Source: Salipiger bermudensis
Lineage (GTDB): Bacteria; Pseudomonadota; Alphaproteobacteria; Rhodobacterales; Rhodobacteraceae
Direction: 5' to 3'
DNA length: 64,000 nt
NCBI RefSeq assembly: GCF_020171625.1
Contig: NZ_JAIUZY010000003.1
Coordinates: 434,001-498,000 of the forward strand
Shown: positions 47,094 through 55,586 of the stretch, in pieces
Layout: each line of letters starts with the position of its first letter
How positions within the stretch are numbered: position 1 is the first letter of the stretch
Notes under the pieces: generated by a model
What the model saw: the letters and a program-made list of their open reading frames with translations, nothing else
Told to the model about the DNA's origin: nothing
Database searches by the model: none
Position numbers and translations under genes: made by a program

Positions 47094-48887
47094 ATGACAA
47101 CAAAAGCCACCGCGATCGGCCCTGAACGCGAGAAACTCGACGCCAATCTCGCGAAGATCGAGGAATTGTCGCAGCGTTTGATCGAAGCGCTGGCCCATCG
47201 CAAGCCGATCAACGCGGCCCTGAACGGCCCCGAGCCGCTGCTCTACGCGCAGGCGATGCAGGCCTACTGGCAGGAGTCGATCACCAACCCCGCCAAGGTC
47301 TTCGAACAGCAGGTCGGCTACTGGGGCAAATCGCTGAGCCACTTCCTCGAGGCCCAGAAGGCGCTGAGCGAGGGCCGCCTCGCCCCGCCCGACGACCCCG
47401 GCCCCACCGACAAGCGCTTCAAGAACCCGCTCTGGGACAGCCACCCCTATTTCAACTTCATCAAGCAGCAGTACCTGATCAACGCCGAGGCGATCCGCAA
47501 CGCGGTCGACGAGATCGAGGAGATGGATCCGCAGGAGAAGCGCCGCCTGCGCTACTTCGCCCGGCAGATCACCGACATGATGGCGCCCACGAACTTCTTC
47601 GCCACCAACCCCGACGCGCTGCAAAGGGCGGTGGAGACCGAGGGCGACAGCCTCGTGAAGGGGCTCGAGAACCTCGTCGCGGATCTCGAGGCCAATAACG
47701 GCGAACTGGTGGTGCGGCTGGTCGACGAGGAGGCCTTCGAGGTCGGCGGAAACATCGCCACCGCCGAGGGCAAGGTGGTCTGGCGCAACCGGATGATGGA
47801 GCTGATCCAGTATTCGCCCACCACCGATCAGGTGCGCGAGACGCCGCTGGTGATCTTCCCGCCCTGGATCAACAAGTTCTACATTCTCGACCTCAAGCCG
47901 CAGAACAGCCTGATCCGCTACATCGTCGATCAGGGCTACACGCTGTTCGTGGTGAGCTGGGTCAATGCCGACGAAAGCTACCGCGATGTCGGGCTCGAGG
48001 ATTACATCGAGGACGGCTACCTCACCGCGATGCGGGTGGTGCGCGAGATCTGCGGCGTCGACCGGCTCAACGTGGTGGGCTACTGCATCGCCGGCACCAC
48101 GCTGGCGCTCACGCTGTCGCTGCTGAAAAAGCGCGGCGACAAGCAGATCAAGTCTGCCACCTTCTTCACCGCCCTCACCGATTTCAGCGATCAGGGCGAG
48201 TTCGTGCCGTTCCTGCAGAACGATTTCGTCGATGGCATCGAGAAGGAGATCGAGGCCAGCGGCATCCTCAAGAGCTTCATCATGTCGCGCACCTTCTCGT
48301 TCCTGCGCTCGACCGACCTGATCTACACCCCCGCGATCCGCTCCTACATGATGGGCGAGACGCCGCCGGCCTTCGACCTGCTGTACTGGAACGGCGACGG
48401 CGCGAACCTTCCGGGGCGGATGACGATGCAGTACCTGCGCGGCCTGTGCCAGCGCAACGAGTTCGCCGAGGGCCGGTTCGAGCTCATGGGAGAGACCCTC
48501 GACGTGCGCGATGTCGACGTGCCGCTGATGTCGGTCACCGCCGAGACCGACCATATCGCCGCGTGGAAGGACTGCTATCGGGGCGTGCAGAAGATGGGCT
48601 CGCGCTCGAAGACCTTCGTGCTGTCGGAGTCGGGACATATCGCCGGAATCGTGAACCCGCCCAGCAAGAAGAAATACGGCCACTACCTGAACCCCGACCT
48701 GAGCCTCCCGGCCCCCGAATGGCAGCAGAGCGCGGAGTATCACGCGGGAAGCTGGTGGCCGGTCTGGGAGGCGTGGCTGCGCAAGCGCTCGGGCAAGATG
48801 GTCACGGCGCGCGAGGCCGGCGATTCGGAGCATCCGCCGCTCTGCGACGCGCCCGGGACGTATGTGCGGGTCAAAGCCAACCAGTAA
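47094..48887 (+). CDS. phaC: Class I polyhydroxyalkanoate synthase
   Basis: Polymerises 3-hydroxyacyl-CoA into storage polymer at granules. The 597-aa protein has the lipase-like box GYCIAGTT with catalytic Cys331; the catalytic Asp is in ETDHIAAW and the His in SESGHIAG. PPWINKFYILDL and SWVNADESYRD are further class I markers. Its size fits class I, which acts as a single-subunit type and prefers short-chain substrates. It is divergent from phaZ and followed by two phasin genes. No phaA or phaB is in the window. Confidence 0.97.
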   Translation: MTTKATAIGPEREKLDANLAKIEELSQRLIEALAHRKPINAALNGPEPLLYAQAMQAYWQESITNPAKVFEQQVGYWGKSLSHFLEAQKALSEGRLAPPDDPGPTDKRFKNPLWDSHPYFNFIKQQYLINAEAIRNAVDEIEEMDPQEKRRLRYFARQITDMMAPTNFFATNPDALQRAVETEGDSLVKGLENLVADLEANNGELVVRLVDEEAFEVGGNIATAEGKVVWRNRMMELIQYSPTTDQVRETPLVIFPPWINKFYILDLKPQNSLIRYIVDQGYTLFVVSWVNADESYRDVGLEDYIEDGYLTAMRVVREICGVDRLNVVGYCIAGTTLALTLSLLKKRGDKQIKSATFFTALTDFSDQGEFVPFLQNDFVDGIEKEIEASGILKSFIMSRTFSFLRSTDLIYTPAIRSYMMGETPPAFDLLYWNGDGANLPGRMTMQYLRGLCQRNEFAEGRFELMGETLDVRDVDVPLMSVTAETDHIAAWKDCYRGVQKMGSRSKTFVLSESGHIAGIVNPPSKKKYGHYLNPDLSLPAPEWQQSAEYHAGSWWPVWEAWLRKRSGKMVTAREAGDSEHPPLCDAPGTYVRVKANQ

Positions 48888-48935
48888 GTGTGCTCAACTA
48901 CTGGTTTATGCCGCGATGCAGAAATTCCCCTTGAA

Positions 48936-48952
48936 ATGCTGCACTGCAGCAT
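48936..48952 (+). promoter_or_regulatory. PhaR-type operator upstream of the first phasin gene
   Basis: ATGCTGC-ACT-GCAGCAT is a perfect 7-bp inverted repeat with a three-base spacer. It contains CTGC-N3-GCAG, the pattern bound by the polymer-sensing repressor PhaR in Paracoccus-type bacteria. It lies about 70 bases before the phasin start, where a repressor would block the promoter. Confidence 0.8.
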
Positions 48953-49019
48953 TCATATTGTTGTCAGCCGACGAATACGGGGGGTGGGCCCCCGAGGCAG
49001 ACAGACAGGAATTTTTGAA

Positions 49020-49466
49020 ATGGCCGCCAAGACGCAAGACTACACCGCCATGATGAAAGACATGATGGGCGCCTTCCCCGTGGACACCAAAGCCATGGAC
49101 GAAGCGTTCAAGACCACCGCAACGCTGAACGAAAAGCTCTCGGCCGTGGCTCTGGAAGCCGCCGAGAAGTCGACCGAGATCTCCGCCAAGTGGACCAAGG
49201 ACACGCTGACCAAGCTGGCCGACATGTCCAAGGTGAAGCAAGAGCCGGCCGACTACGCCAAGGCAATGACCGATTTCGCCTCCGCTCAGGCCGAGGTTGC
49301 CGCCGAGAACATGGCCGCCTACGCCGAGATCGCGAAGAAGGTCCAGATGGACACCGTGGAGCTGATGATGGCCGCTGGCAAGGACTTCTCCGAAGACGCC
49401 ACCGCCGCCATGAAGAAGGCCACCGACGAGATGACCACCGCGGCCAAGAAAGCCAGCGTGAAGTGA
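49020..49466 (+). CDS. phaP: Phasin (granule surface protein)
   Basis: A 148-aa amphipathic, mostly helical protein that coats polyhydroxyalkanoate granules. It has no signal peptide and no cysteine, and is rich in Ala, Lys, Glu and Met. The start MAAKTQDYTAMMKDMMGAFP and the YAKAMTDFASAQAEVAAENM stretch are typical of alphaproteobacterial phasins. AGGA lies nine bases upstream of the ATG at 49020. A PhaR-type operator precedes it and an intrinsic terminator follows. The second phasin shares its first block almost word for word. Confidence 0.93.
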   Translation: MAAKTQDYTAMMKDMMGAFPVDTKAMDEAFKTTATLNEKLSAVALEAAEKSTEISAKWTKDTLTKLADMSKVKQEPADYAKAMTDFASAQAEVAAENMAAYAEIAKKVQMDTVELMMAAGKDFSEDATAAMKKATDEMTTAAKKASVK

Positions 49467-49538
49467 TCGATCTTCCGGCCCCCGCGGGGGCCGGACCGGA
49501 ATTGCGCCCCTCTCCTCCCAAACCGGCGCAATGACGTG

Positions 49539-49569
49539 GGGCGGGTTCCTTCCGGAACCCGCCCTTTTT
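49539..49569 (+). terminator. Intrinsic terminator after the first phasin gene
   Basis: GGGCGGGTTCC and GGAACCCGCCC form a perfect 11-bp stem with a TTCC loop, followed directly by TTTTTA. It separates the two phasin genes into independent transcripts. Confidence 0.88.
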
Positions 49570-49664
49570 ATCTCGTTTCTTCAAGAAATTGGCCGAACTC
49601 ACCTTGGCAACAACGCGCGCATGGCGTGTATTTTTCCCTCTAAAACGCGTCAGAACCCTTGCAA

Positions 49665-49679
49665 TGCTGCAGCGCAGCA
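49665..49679 (+). promoter_or_regulatory. PhaR-type operator upstream of the second phasin gene
   Basis: TGCTGC-AGC-GCAGCA is a perfect 6-bp inverted repeat with a three-base spacer, the same CTGC-N3-GCAG layout as the site before the first phasin. It lies about 70 bases upstream of the second phasin start, as the first site does. Confidence 0.8.
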
Positions 49680-49748
49680 ACGATGTTGTCTAAGCGTAAG
49701 CCAAGGCGGATTCTCCGCCAGATCACCCTGCCAAGGAGGAGAGACACG

Positions 49749-50426
49749 ATGGCCTCGACGCAAGATTTCACCGCCGCGATGAAAGACATGATGGGCGCTT
49801 TCCCGATGGATATGTCCGCCTTCGAAGACGCTTGGAAGACCTCTGCCGGCATCCGCGAGAAGGCTTCGGCGATCGCGCTCGACGCCGCCGGCAAGACCAC
49901 CGACATCTCCGTCGGCTGGACGATGGAGACCCTCACCCGCATGGTCGATCTCGCCAAGGCGCGGCCGGCTCCGTCGGACTACGCCCAGGCGATGTCCGAT
50001 TTCGCGTCGGCCCAGATGCAGAGCCTCAACGCGCACATGACCGCCTATGGCGATGTCGCCAAGTCGGCTCAGAGCGACGCGCTGGCGCTGATGATGTCGG
50101 TGGGCAAGGACGCGGCAAACGACGCGACCGCCACCGCGGCAACCACCGCCAAGGCAACCGAGAAGGCCGCGACGCAGACCGCGTCCGCCGCCACGGCCAC
50201 CGCGAAGCGCAGCACCAGTGCCGCCAAGCGCGCCACGACGGCAGCCAAGAAGACGGCCACCACCGCCGCGAAAGCCGCGCCCAAGGCCGCCGCCCCGGCG
50301 CCAGCGCCGGTGAAGAAGGCCGCCGAGGAGAGCCCGGCCGCCGCACCCGCCGCCGCCTCCGGGGCGCCCAAGGCGTCCTCCGAGGCTCCCAAGGCGTCGC
50401 CGAGCAAGGACCAGACCAAGAGCTGA
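49749..50426 (+). CDS. Second phasin with a lysine/alanine/proline-rich histone-like tail
   Basis: A 225-aa protein. Residues 1 to about 120 are a phasin domain paralogous to the upstream gene: both share the TxDxTAxMKDMMGAFPxD opening and a DYAxAMxDFASAQ block. From about 120 the chain becomes a low-complexity tail of Ala, Lys, Thr and Pro (AAKRATTAAKKTATTAAKAA and similar), then Ser/Pro/Glu-rich to the end. PhaF of pseudomonads has a comparable histone H1-like tail that binds DNA and helps share granules between daughter cells; that role here is inferred. AGGAGG precedes the ATG at 49749. Confidence 0.87.
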   Translation: MASTQDFTAAMKDMMGAFPMDMSAFEDAWKTSAGIREKASAIALDAAGKTTDISVGWTMETLTRMVDLAKARPAPSDYAQAMSDFASAQMQSLNAHMTAYGDVAKSAQSDALALMMSVGKDAANDATATAATTAKATEKAATQTASAATATAKRSTSAAKRATTAAKKTATTAAKAAPKAAAPAPAPVKKAAEESPAAAPAAASGAPKASSEAPKASPSKDQTKS

Positions 50427-50453
50427 TCCGGCCTCACGGTACCGACACGGAAA

Positions 50454-50480
50454 ACGCGACCCTCGGGTCGCGTTTTTTTT
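50454..50480 (+). terminator. Intrinsic terminator after the second phasin gene
   Basis: ACGCGACC-CTCG-GGTCGCGT forms a GC stem followed by an unbroken run of eight T. It ends the second phasin transcript before the convergent scoB gene. Confidence 0.9.
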
Positions 50481-50559
50481 GCCCTGCCCTACCACACCCG
50501 CCAAACGAAAAGCGCGGCCCCGAGGGGCCGCGCCGATCTGCTCAAACGTGAAGAGGCGC

Positions 50560-51186
50560 TCAGTTGACGATGGTCGCCTCGGTGGCGGCGCGCAGCTCGT
50601 CCTCGGTCACGCCATCGGCCAGTTCGACGATCTTGAGACCGCCCTCGACCACGTCGAGCACGCCGAAATTGGTGATGATGCGGTCGACCACGCCGGTGCC
50701 GGTCAGCGGCAGGGTGCATTCCTTCAGCACCTTGCTGTCGCCGTGCTTGTTGGTGTGGTCCATCACCACGATGACCCGGCCGACACCGGCCACGAGGTCC
50801 ATCGCGCCGCCCATGCCCTTGACCAGCTTGCCCGGGATCATCCAGTTCGCCAGATCGCCGTTCTCGGCCACTTCCATGGCGCCGAGGATCGCCGCGGCGA
50901 TCTTGCCGCCGCGGATCATGCCAAAGCTCATGGCGCTGTCGAAATAGGCGGTCTTGGGCAGCTCGGTGATGGTCTGCTTGCCGGCATTGATCAGGTCGGG
51001 GTCTTCCTCGCCCTCATAGGGGAAGGGCCCCATGCCCAGCATACCGTTCTCGGACTGCAGGGTGATGTCCTTGTCGCCCACGTAGTTCGCCACGAGCGTC
51101 GGGATCCCGATGCCGAGGTTTACATACATGCCGTCTTCGAGTTCCTCTGCCGCGCGTGCGGCCATCTGATTACGATCCCAGGGCAT
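50560..51186 (-). CDS. scoB: 3-oxoacid CoA-transferase subunit B
   Basis: With subunit A, moves CoA from succinyl-CoA to acetoacetate, feeding acetoacetyl-CoA to central metabolism or polymer turnover. The 208-aa protein carries the subunit B catalytic Glu46 in the SENG motif and the NLGIGIPTLVANY region. ATG at 51186 overlaps the scoA stop (TAATG). A longer frame to 51420 is a shadow of scoA. It is convergent with the second phasin gene, and its place next to pha genes suggests use of polymer breakdown products. Confidence 0.95.
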   Translation of the reverse strand: MPWDRNQMAARAAEELEDGMYVNLGIGIPTLVANYVGDKDITLQSENGMLGMGPFPYEGEEDPDLINAGKQTITELPKTAYFDSAMSFGMIRGGKIAAAILGAMEVAENGDLANWMIPGKLVKGMGGAMDLVAGVGRVIVVMDHTNKHGDSKVLKECTLPLTGTGVVDRIITNFGVLDVVEGGLKIVELADGVTEDELRAATEATIVN

Positions 51187-51890
51187 TATGCGTCCTCCCG
51201 GCTGCGCGTGGTGACTTTCTCGATGCGCTTCTCGTGCTCGCCCTTGACGATGCGGTGCACGAAGATGCCCGGAAGGTGGATGTGATCCGGGTCGAGCTCG
51301 CCCGGCTCGACGATCTCCTCGACTTCCATCACGCAGACCTTGCCGCACATCGCCGCCGGCGGGTTGAAGTTGCGCGCCGTCTTGCGGAACACGCAGTTGC
51401 CGGTGGTGTCGGCCTTCCACGCCTTGACGATCGAGACGTCGGCAAAGATGCCTTCCTCGAGGATGTAATCCTCGCCGCCGAACTGTTTCACTTCCTTGCC
51501 CTCGGCGATCTGGGTGCCGACGCCGGTTTTGGTGTAGAAGCCCGGGATGCCGCAGCCGCCGGCGCGCATACGCTCGGCAAGAGTGCCCTGAGGATTGAAT
51601 TCAAGCTCGAGCTCACCGGACAGGTACTGGCGCATGAACTCGGCGTTCTCGCCCACGTAGGACGACATCATCTTCTTGATTTGCTTGGTATCGAGCAGTT
51701 TGCCGAGGCCGAACCCGTCAACGCCGCAGTTGTTCGAGGCGATGGTCAGATCCTTGACGCCGCTCTCGACGATGGCGTCGATCAGAAGCTCGGGAATACC
51801 GCAGAGACCGAAGCCCCCGGCCGCGATCAGCATGTCGTCTCGCAGCAGGCCGTCGAGGGCCTCCGCTGCGGAGCCATAGACTTTGTTCAT
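51186..51890 (-). CDS. scoA: 3-oxoacid CoA-transferase subunit A
   Basis: Partner of ScoB. The 234-aa protein has the CoA-binding [13 protein letters not shown] motif near residue 25, [14 protein letters not shown] and the closing [14 protein letters not shown]-like segment ([13 protein letters not shown]) of the family. The ATG at 51890 (MNKVYGS) follows AGGAGGGG. ScoB starts within its stop codon, so the two subunits are translationally coupled. Confidence 0.95.
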   Translation of the reverse strand: MNKVYGSAAEALDGLLRDDMLIAAGGFGLCGIPELLIDAIVESGVKDLTIASNNCGVDGFGLGKLLDTKQIKKMMSSYVGENAEFMRQYLSGELELEFNPQGTLAERMRAGGCGIPGFYTKTGVGTQIAEGKEVKQFGGEDYILEEGIFADVSIVKAWKADTTGNCVFRKTARNFNPPAAMCGKVCVMEVEEIVEPGELDPDHIHLPGIFVHRIVKGEHEKRIEKVTTRSREDA

Positions 51891-52005
51891 GGATTTCTCC
51901 CCTCCTGAAGCTGGTCGCACCGGTTTTGCCGCGCTGCAGAGGAAGTGTCAACGAAGGCAGCCCCGGCCGGTGCCGCCTTCAGCGCTAACACCGGAAAAGC
52001 CCGGT

Positions 52006-52566
52006 TCAGATCACCCGCACCTGGGTTCCGATCGGACAAAGCTCGAACAGCTCGGCGATCTTTTCGTTGTAAAGCCCGATGCAGCCATCCGAGGAGCGCC
52101 GGCCGATCTTGCGGGTATCGTGGGTGCCGTGGATGATATAGGCCGGCCAGCCCAGGTACATCGCGTGCGTTCCAAGGGGGTTGTCCGGCCCCGGCGGGAT
52201 CGGCTCCCAATCGGGGTAGCGCTCGAGCTGCGAGGCGGTCGGGGTCCAGCTCGGCCCCACCTTCTTGCGCACGATCTCGGTATAGCCGCGCTTGGTCAGC
52301 TCGTCGGTCTTGGGCACCGAGGTCGGATAGACGCGATAATCGCTGCCGTCCGAGTTCCAGAAGTGCAGCGCGCGCGACGACGTGTCGGCCACGATGCTCG
52401 CGAGGCCCAGCGTCTCGAAATGATCACGCCAGTCCTGCATGACGAAGCTGGAAATGTTGTTGCGCAGGATCCCCTGCGCGCGGGCCTGCGCCGGCACCAG
52501 CGGCAGCACCACTGCCGCACCGGCGGCGCCGAGCAGCGCACGGCGGGTGAGGGTCGTATCGGTCAT
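52006..52566 (-). CDS. L,D-transpeptidase (YkuD/ErfK family), Tat-type signal
   Basis: Forms L,D cross-links in peptidoglycan or attaches proteins to it, in the periplasm. The 186-aa protein starts MTDTTLTRRALLGAAGAAVV, a twin-arginine-like signal. The YkuD motif is present: IHGTHDTRK with the conserved His, and SSDGCIGLYNEKI with the catalytic Cys. The usual Arg after Cys-Ile is Gly here, a variant seen in alphaproteobacterial members. No strong ribosome binding site precedes ATG 52566; the frame is open to 52632, which would bury the signal sequence. Confidence 0.88.
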   Translation of the reverse strand: MTDTTLTRRALLGAAGAAVVLPLVPAQARAQGILRNNISSFVMQDWRDHFETLGLASIVADTSSRALHFWNSDGSDYRVYPTSVPKTDELTKRGYTEIVRKKVGPSWTPTASQLERYPDWEPIPPGPDNPLGTHAMYLGWPAYIIHGTHDTRKIGRRSSDGCIGLYNEKIAELFELCPIGTQVRVI

Positions 52567-52718
52567 GAGATGGCTTTCGCTAAATGCGTCGGAACGGCCC
52601 AGACTCTGGATCAGGGGCCGGGACATTTCCAATCACATATACTTGCAGACCCGGCATGGAACCGGCCTGCGGCGCAGGACAGGCTGCTTTCCGCCCATCC
52701 TGCGCCTAGTCTTGACGA

Positions 52719-55439
52719 TCAGTCCTCGGCCTTTTTGGCCGCGGGCTTCTTCGCAGGGGTCTTCTTGGCCGCCGGTTTCTTCGCGGGCGCCTTTTTGGCG
52801 GTAGTCTTCTTCGCCGCGGCCTTCTTCGGCGCCGCCTTCTTCTTGCCGCCCTTCTTGGCCGCCTTCTCGGCGATCAGCTCGAGCGCCTGCTCGAGTGTCG
52901 CATCGCCCGGCTCGGTCTCTTTCGGCAGGGTGGCGTTGATCTTTTCCCATTTCACGTAGGGGCCATACCGCCCCTCGTAGACCGCGATCTTGCCCCCGTC
53001 GGGATGCTCGCCCAGCTCCTTGAGGACCTTGGCAGCGCCGCCCCGGCCACGGCCCGGATTGGCCCGTTTCTCGGCCAGAAGCTCCACCGCGTGGTTCATG
53101 CCGATCTCGAAAACCTCCTGGAATTCCTTGAGGTTGACATAGACCGGCTTCTCCTCGTCGGGGGCCTGGTGCATGATGTAGGGGCCAAAGCGCCCGAGGT
53201 TCGACTTGATCACCCCGCCATCGGGATGCATCCCGATCTCGCGCGGCAGCGTGAGCAGCGTCAGCGCCTTTTCGAGCGTCATGTCATCGGGCGCCCAGCC
53301 GGGCAGGAAATTGCCGCGCGCCTTGGGCAGCGAGGCCCGCGGCGGCTTCTTGTTCTCCGGCGTCGGTTCTCCGCGCTGAACATAGGGCCCGAAGCGGCCG
53401 GCCTTGAGCCAGATCTCGTCCTCGCCGTCGAGGCCCAGCATCTTCTCCTCGCCCTCGGCCCCCTCGCCCGCGATCGGGCGGGTGTAGGTGCATTCGGGGT
53501 AATTGCCGCAGCCGACGAAGCCGCCGGTGCGCGAGGTCTTGAGATGCAGCCGCCCCTGCCCGCATTTCGGGCAGATGCGCGGGTCGGTGCCGTCCTCGCG
53601 CGGGGGATAGAGCTGCGGTGCCAGCGCCTCGTCGAGCACGTCGAGCACCTCGGAGATGCGCAGCTCGGAGGTTTCCGAGATCGCGGCCGAAAAATCGCGC
53701 CAGAACTTGCCCAGCAGCGCCTTGTAATCCATCTCGCCCGCCGAGACCTCGTCGAGCTCGTTCTCGAGCTCGGCGGTGAACTCGTAGCCGACATAGGTGC
53801 GGAAGAAGTTCAGCAGGAAGATGGTGACGATGCGGCCCTTGTCCTCGGGGATCAGGCGGTTCTGCTCCTTGCGGACATACTCGCGGTCCTGGATCGTGCC
53901 GATGACGCTGGCATAGGTCGAGGGCCGGCCGATGCCGAGCTCTTCCATCTTCTTGACCAGCGTCGCCTCGGTGTAGCGCGGCGGCGGCTGGGTGAAGCTC
54001 TGGGTGCCGAGCACCGCCTCGTTGCCCGAGATCATCGCGGCGGGGCCGGTGGCGCCATCGGCCTTCTCGGAGGCTTTGGCGAACTGGTCGCGCAGGCCAG
54101 CCTTGGCAAAGTTCGCGGCTTCGCCCTGCATGATCTGCGGCAGGCGCTTGTCGTCATCGTCGGCGACGTCGTCGCGGCCCTCTTCGTAGACACGCAGGAA
54201 GCCGTCGAACAGCACCACCTGCCCGGTGGCGCGCAGGCCGATCTGCCCGTCGGGGCTGGCGATCTCGACGGTGGTGCGCTCGAGCCGGGCGGCCTCCATC
54301 TGGCAGGCCAGCGTGCGCTTCCAGATCAGGTCGTAGAGCTTGCGCTGGTCGTCTTCGCGCAACTTCAGGCTGGCGGCATCCTTGGTCATGTCGGTGGGGC
54401 GGATGCACTCGTGCGCTTCCTGCGCGTTCTTCGCCTTGTTCTTGTAGATCCGCGGGCTCGCGGGCACGTAATCCTTGCCGAAGCGGTCGGCGATGGCATC
54501 ACGGCAGGCCGCCGTCGCCTCGGGCGCCATGTCGATGCCGTCGGTCCGCATATAGGTGATGTGGCCGGCCTCGTAGAGGCGCTGCGCCGCGCTCATACAG
54601 GCCCGCGCGCCCATGCCGAACTTGCGGCTGGCTTCCTGCTGCAGCGTCGAGGTCATGAAAGGCGCCGAGGGGTTGCGCGAGCTGGGCTTGGCCTCGACGC
54701 TGGCGATCTCGAGCTTGCGCGCGGCCACCGCCCCCACCGCCATCTCGGCCTGGGTGGCATTCTCGATGTCGAACCGGTCGAGCTTCTTGCCCGCCAGCAT
54801 GGTCAGGCGCGCCTCGTAGTCCTGGCCGCGCGGGGTGCTGAGCAGCGCCTTGACCTGCCAGTATTCGCGCGGCTTGAACGCCTCGATCTCCATCTCGCGC
54901 TCGACGATGAGGCGCAGGCAGACAGATTGCACCCGGCCCGCCGAGCGCGCGCCGGGCAGCTTGCGCCAGAGCACCGGCGAGAGGTTGAAGCCGACGAGGT
55001 AGTCGAGCGCGCGGCGGGCGAGGTAGGCCTCGACCAGCGGCGCGTCGATCTCGCGCGGATTCTTCATCGCCTCGGTAACGGCGGCCTTGGTGATGGCGTT
55101 GAAGGTCACCCGGCTGACATCGGTGTCCTTCTTGATCGAGCGACGCTTGGTCAGCGCCTCCTTCAGGTGCCAAGAGATCGCCTCGCCCTCGCGATCGGGG
55201 TCAGTTGCGAGGATCAGGGCGTTGTCGGATTTCAACGCCTCGGCGATGGCGGCGACATGTTTGCGGGAGTCGTTTCCGATCTCCCACGTCATCGAGAAGT
55301 CTTCCTCGGGGTCGACCGATCCGTCCTTCGCAGGCAGGTCGCGCACGTGGCCATAGGAGGCGAGAACGGTGTAGTCGGACCCCAGATACTTGTTGATTGT
55401 CTTGGCCTTGGCCGGGGATTCTACGACGACAACGGGCAT
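52719..55439 (-). CDS. topA: DNA topoisomerase I
   Basis: Relaxes negative supercoils by single-strand passage. The 906-aa protein begins MPVVVVESPAKAKTINKYLG, the Toprim start with Glu7, and has the DPDREGEAI acidic motif. The catalytic Tyr296 is in ITYMRTDGID. A C-terminal zinc-ribbon region includes CPKCGQGRL and GCGNYPEC, followed by several TopA-C repeats (GRFGPYI, GRYGPYV). The end is a Lys/Ala/Pro-rich tail that likely aids DNA binding. AAGGTGG precedes the ATG at 55439; the frame extends to 55574 without a good start. Confidence 0.97.
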   Translation of the reverse strand: MPVVVVESPAKAKTINKYLGSDYTVLASYGHVRDLPAKDGSVDPEEDFSMTWEIGNDSRKHVAAIAEALKSDNALILATDPDREGEAISWHLKEALTKRRSIKKDTDVSRVTFNAITKAAVTEAMKNPREIDAPLVEAYLARRALDYLVGFNLSPVLWRKLPGARSAGRVQSVCLRLIVEREMEIEAFKPREYWQVKALLSTPRGQDYEARLTMLAGKKLDRFDIENATQAEMAVGAVAARKLEIASVEAKPSSRNPSAPFMTSTLQQEASRKFGMGARACMSAAQRLYEAGHITYMRTDGIDMAPEATAACRDAIADRFGKDYVPASPRIYKNKAKNAQEAHECIRPTDMTKDAASLKLREDDQRKLYDLIWKRTLACQMEAARLERTTVEIASPDGQIGLRATGQVVLFDGFLRVYEEGRDDVADDDDKRLPQIMQGEAANFAKAGLRDQFAKASEKADGATGPAAMISGNEAVLGTQSFTQPPPRYTEATLVKKMEELGIGRPSTYASVIGTIQDREYVRKEQNRLIPEDKGRIVTIFLLNFFRTYVGYEFTAELENELDEVSAGEMDYKALLGKFWRDFSAAISETSELRISEVLDVLDEALAPQLYPPREDGTDPRICPKCGQGRLHLKTSRTGGFVGCGNYPECTYTRPIAGEGAEGEEKMLGLDGEDEIWLKAGRFGPYVQRGEPTPENKKPPRASLPKARGNFLPGWAPDDMTLEKALTLLTLPREIGMHPDGGVIKSNLGRFGPYIMHQAPDEEKPVYVNLKEFQEVFEIGMNHAVELLAEKRANPGRGRGGAAKVLKELGEHPDGGKIAVYEGRYGPYVKWEKINATLPKETEPGDATLEQALELIAEKAAKKGGKKKAAPKKAAAKKTTAKKAPAKKPAAKKTPAKKPAAKKAED

Positions 55440-55586
55440 GAAATGACCACCTTTCCTGGAAATACGTCCACAGGCTGAGCGCGGAGGGCGTATGGCGGCG
55501 GAAGATGTGGGGTGCAAGGGGGAAATGTCAATGCGGCGCCCGAGGCGGCGAGGCGACGCCGCTCGCCCGGCCACCCCGTGTGCCTC

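Noticed and set aside
53004-55478. 824-aa plus-strand open frame opposite topA
   Set aside because: Antisense shadow; TopA on the minus strand has all catalytic motifs and a normal length.
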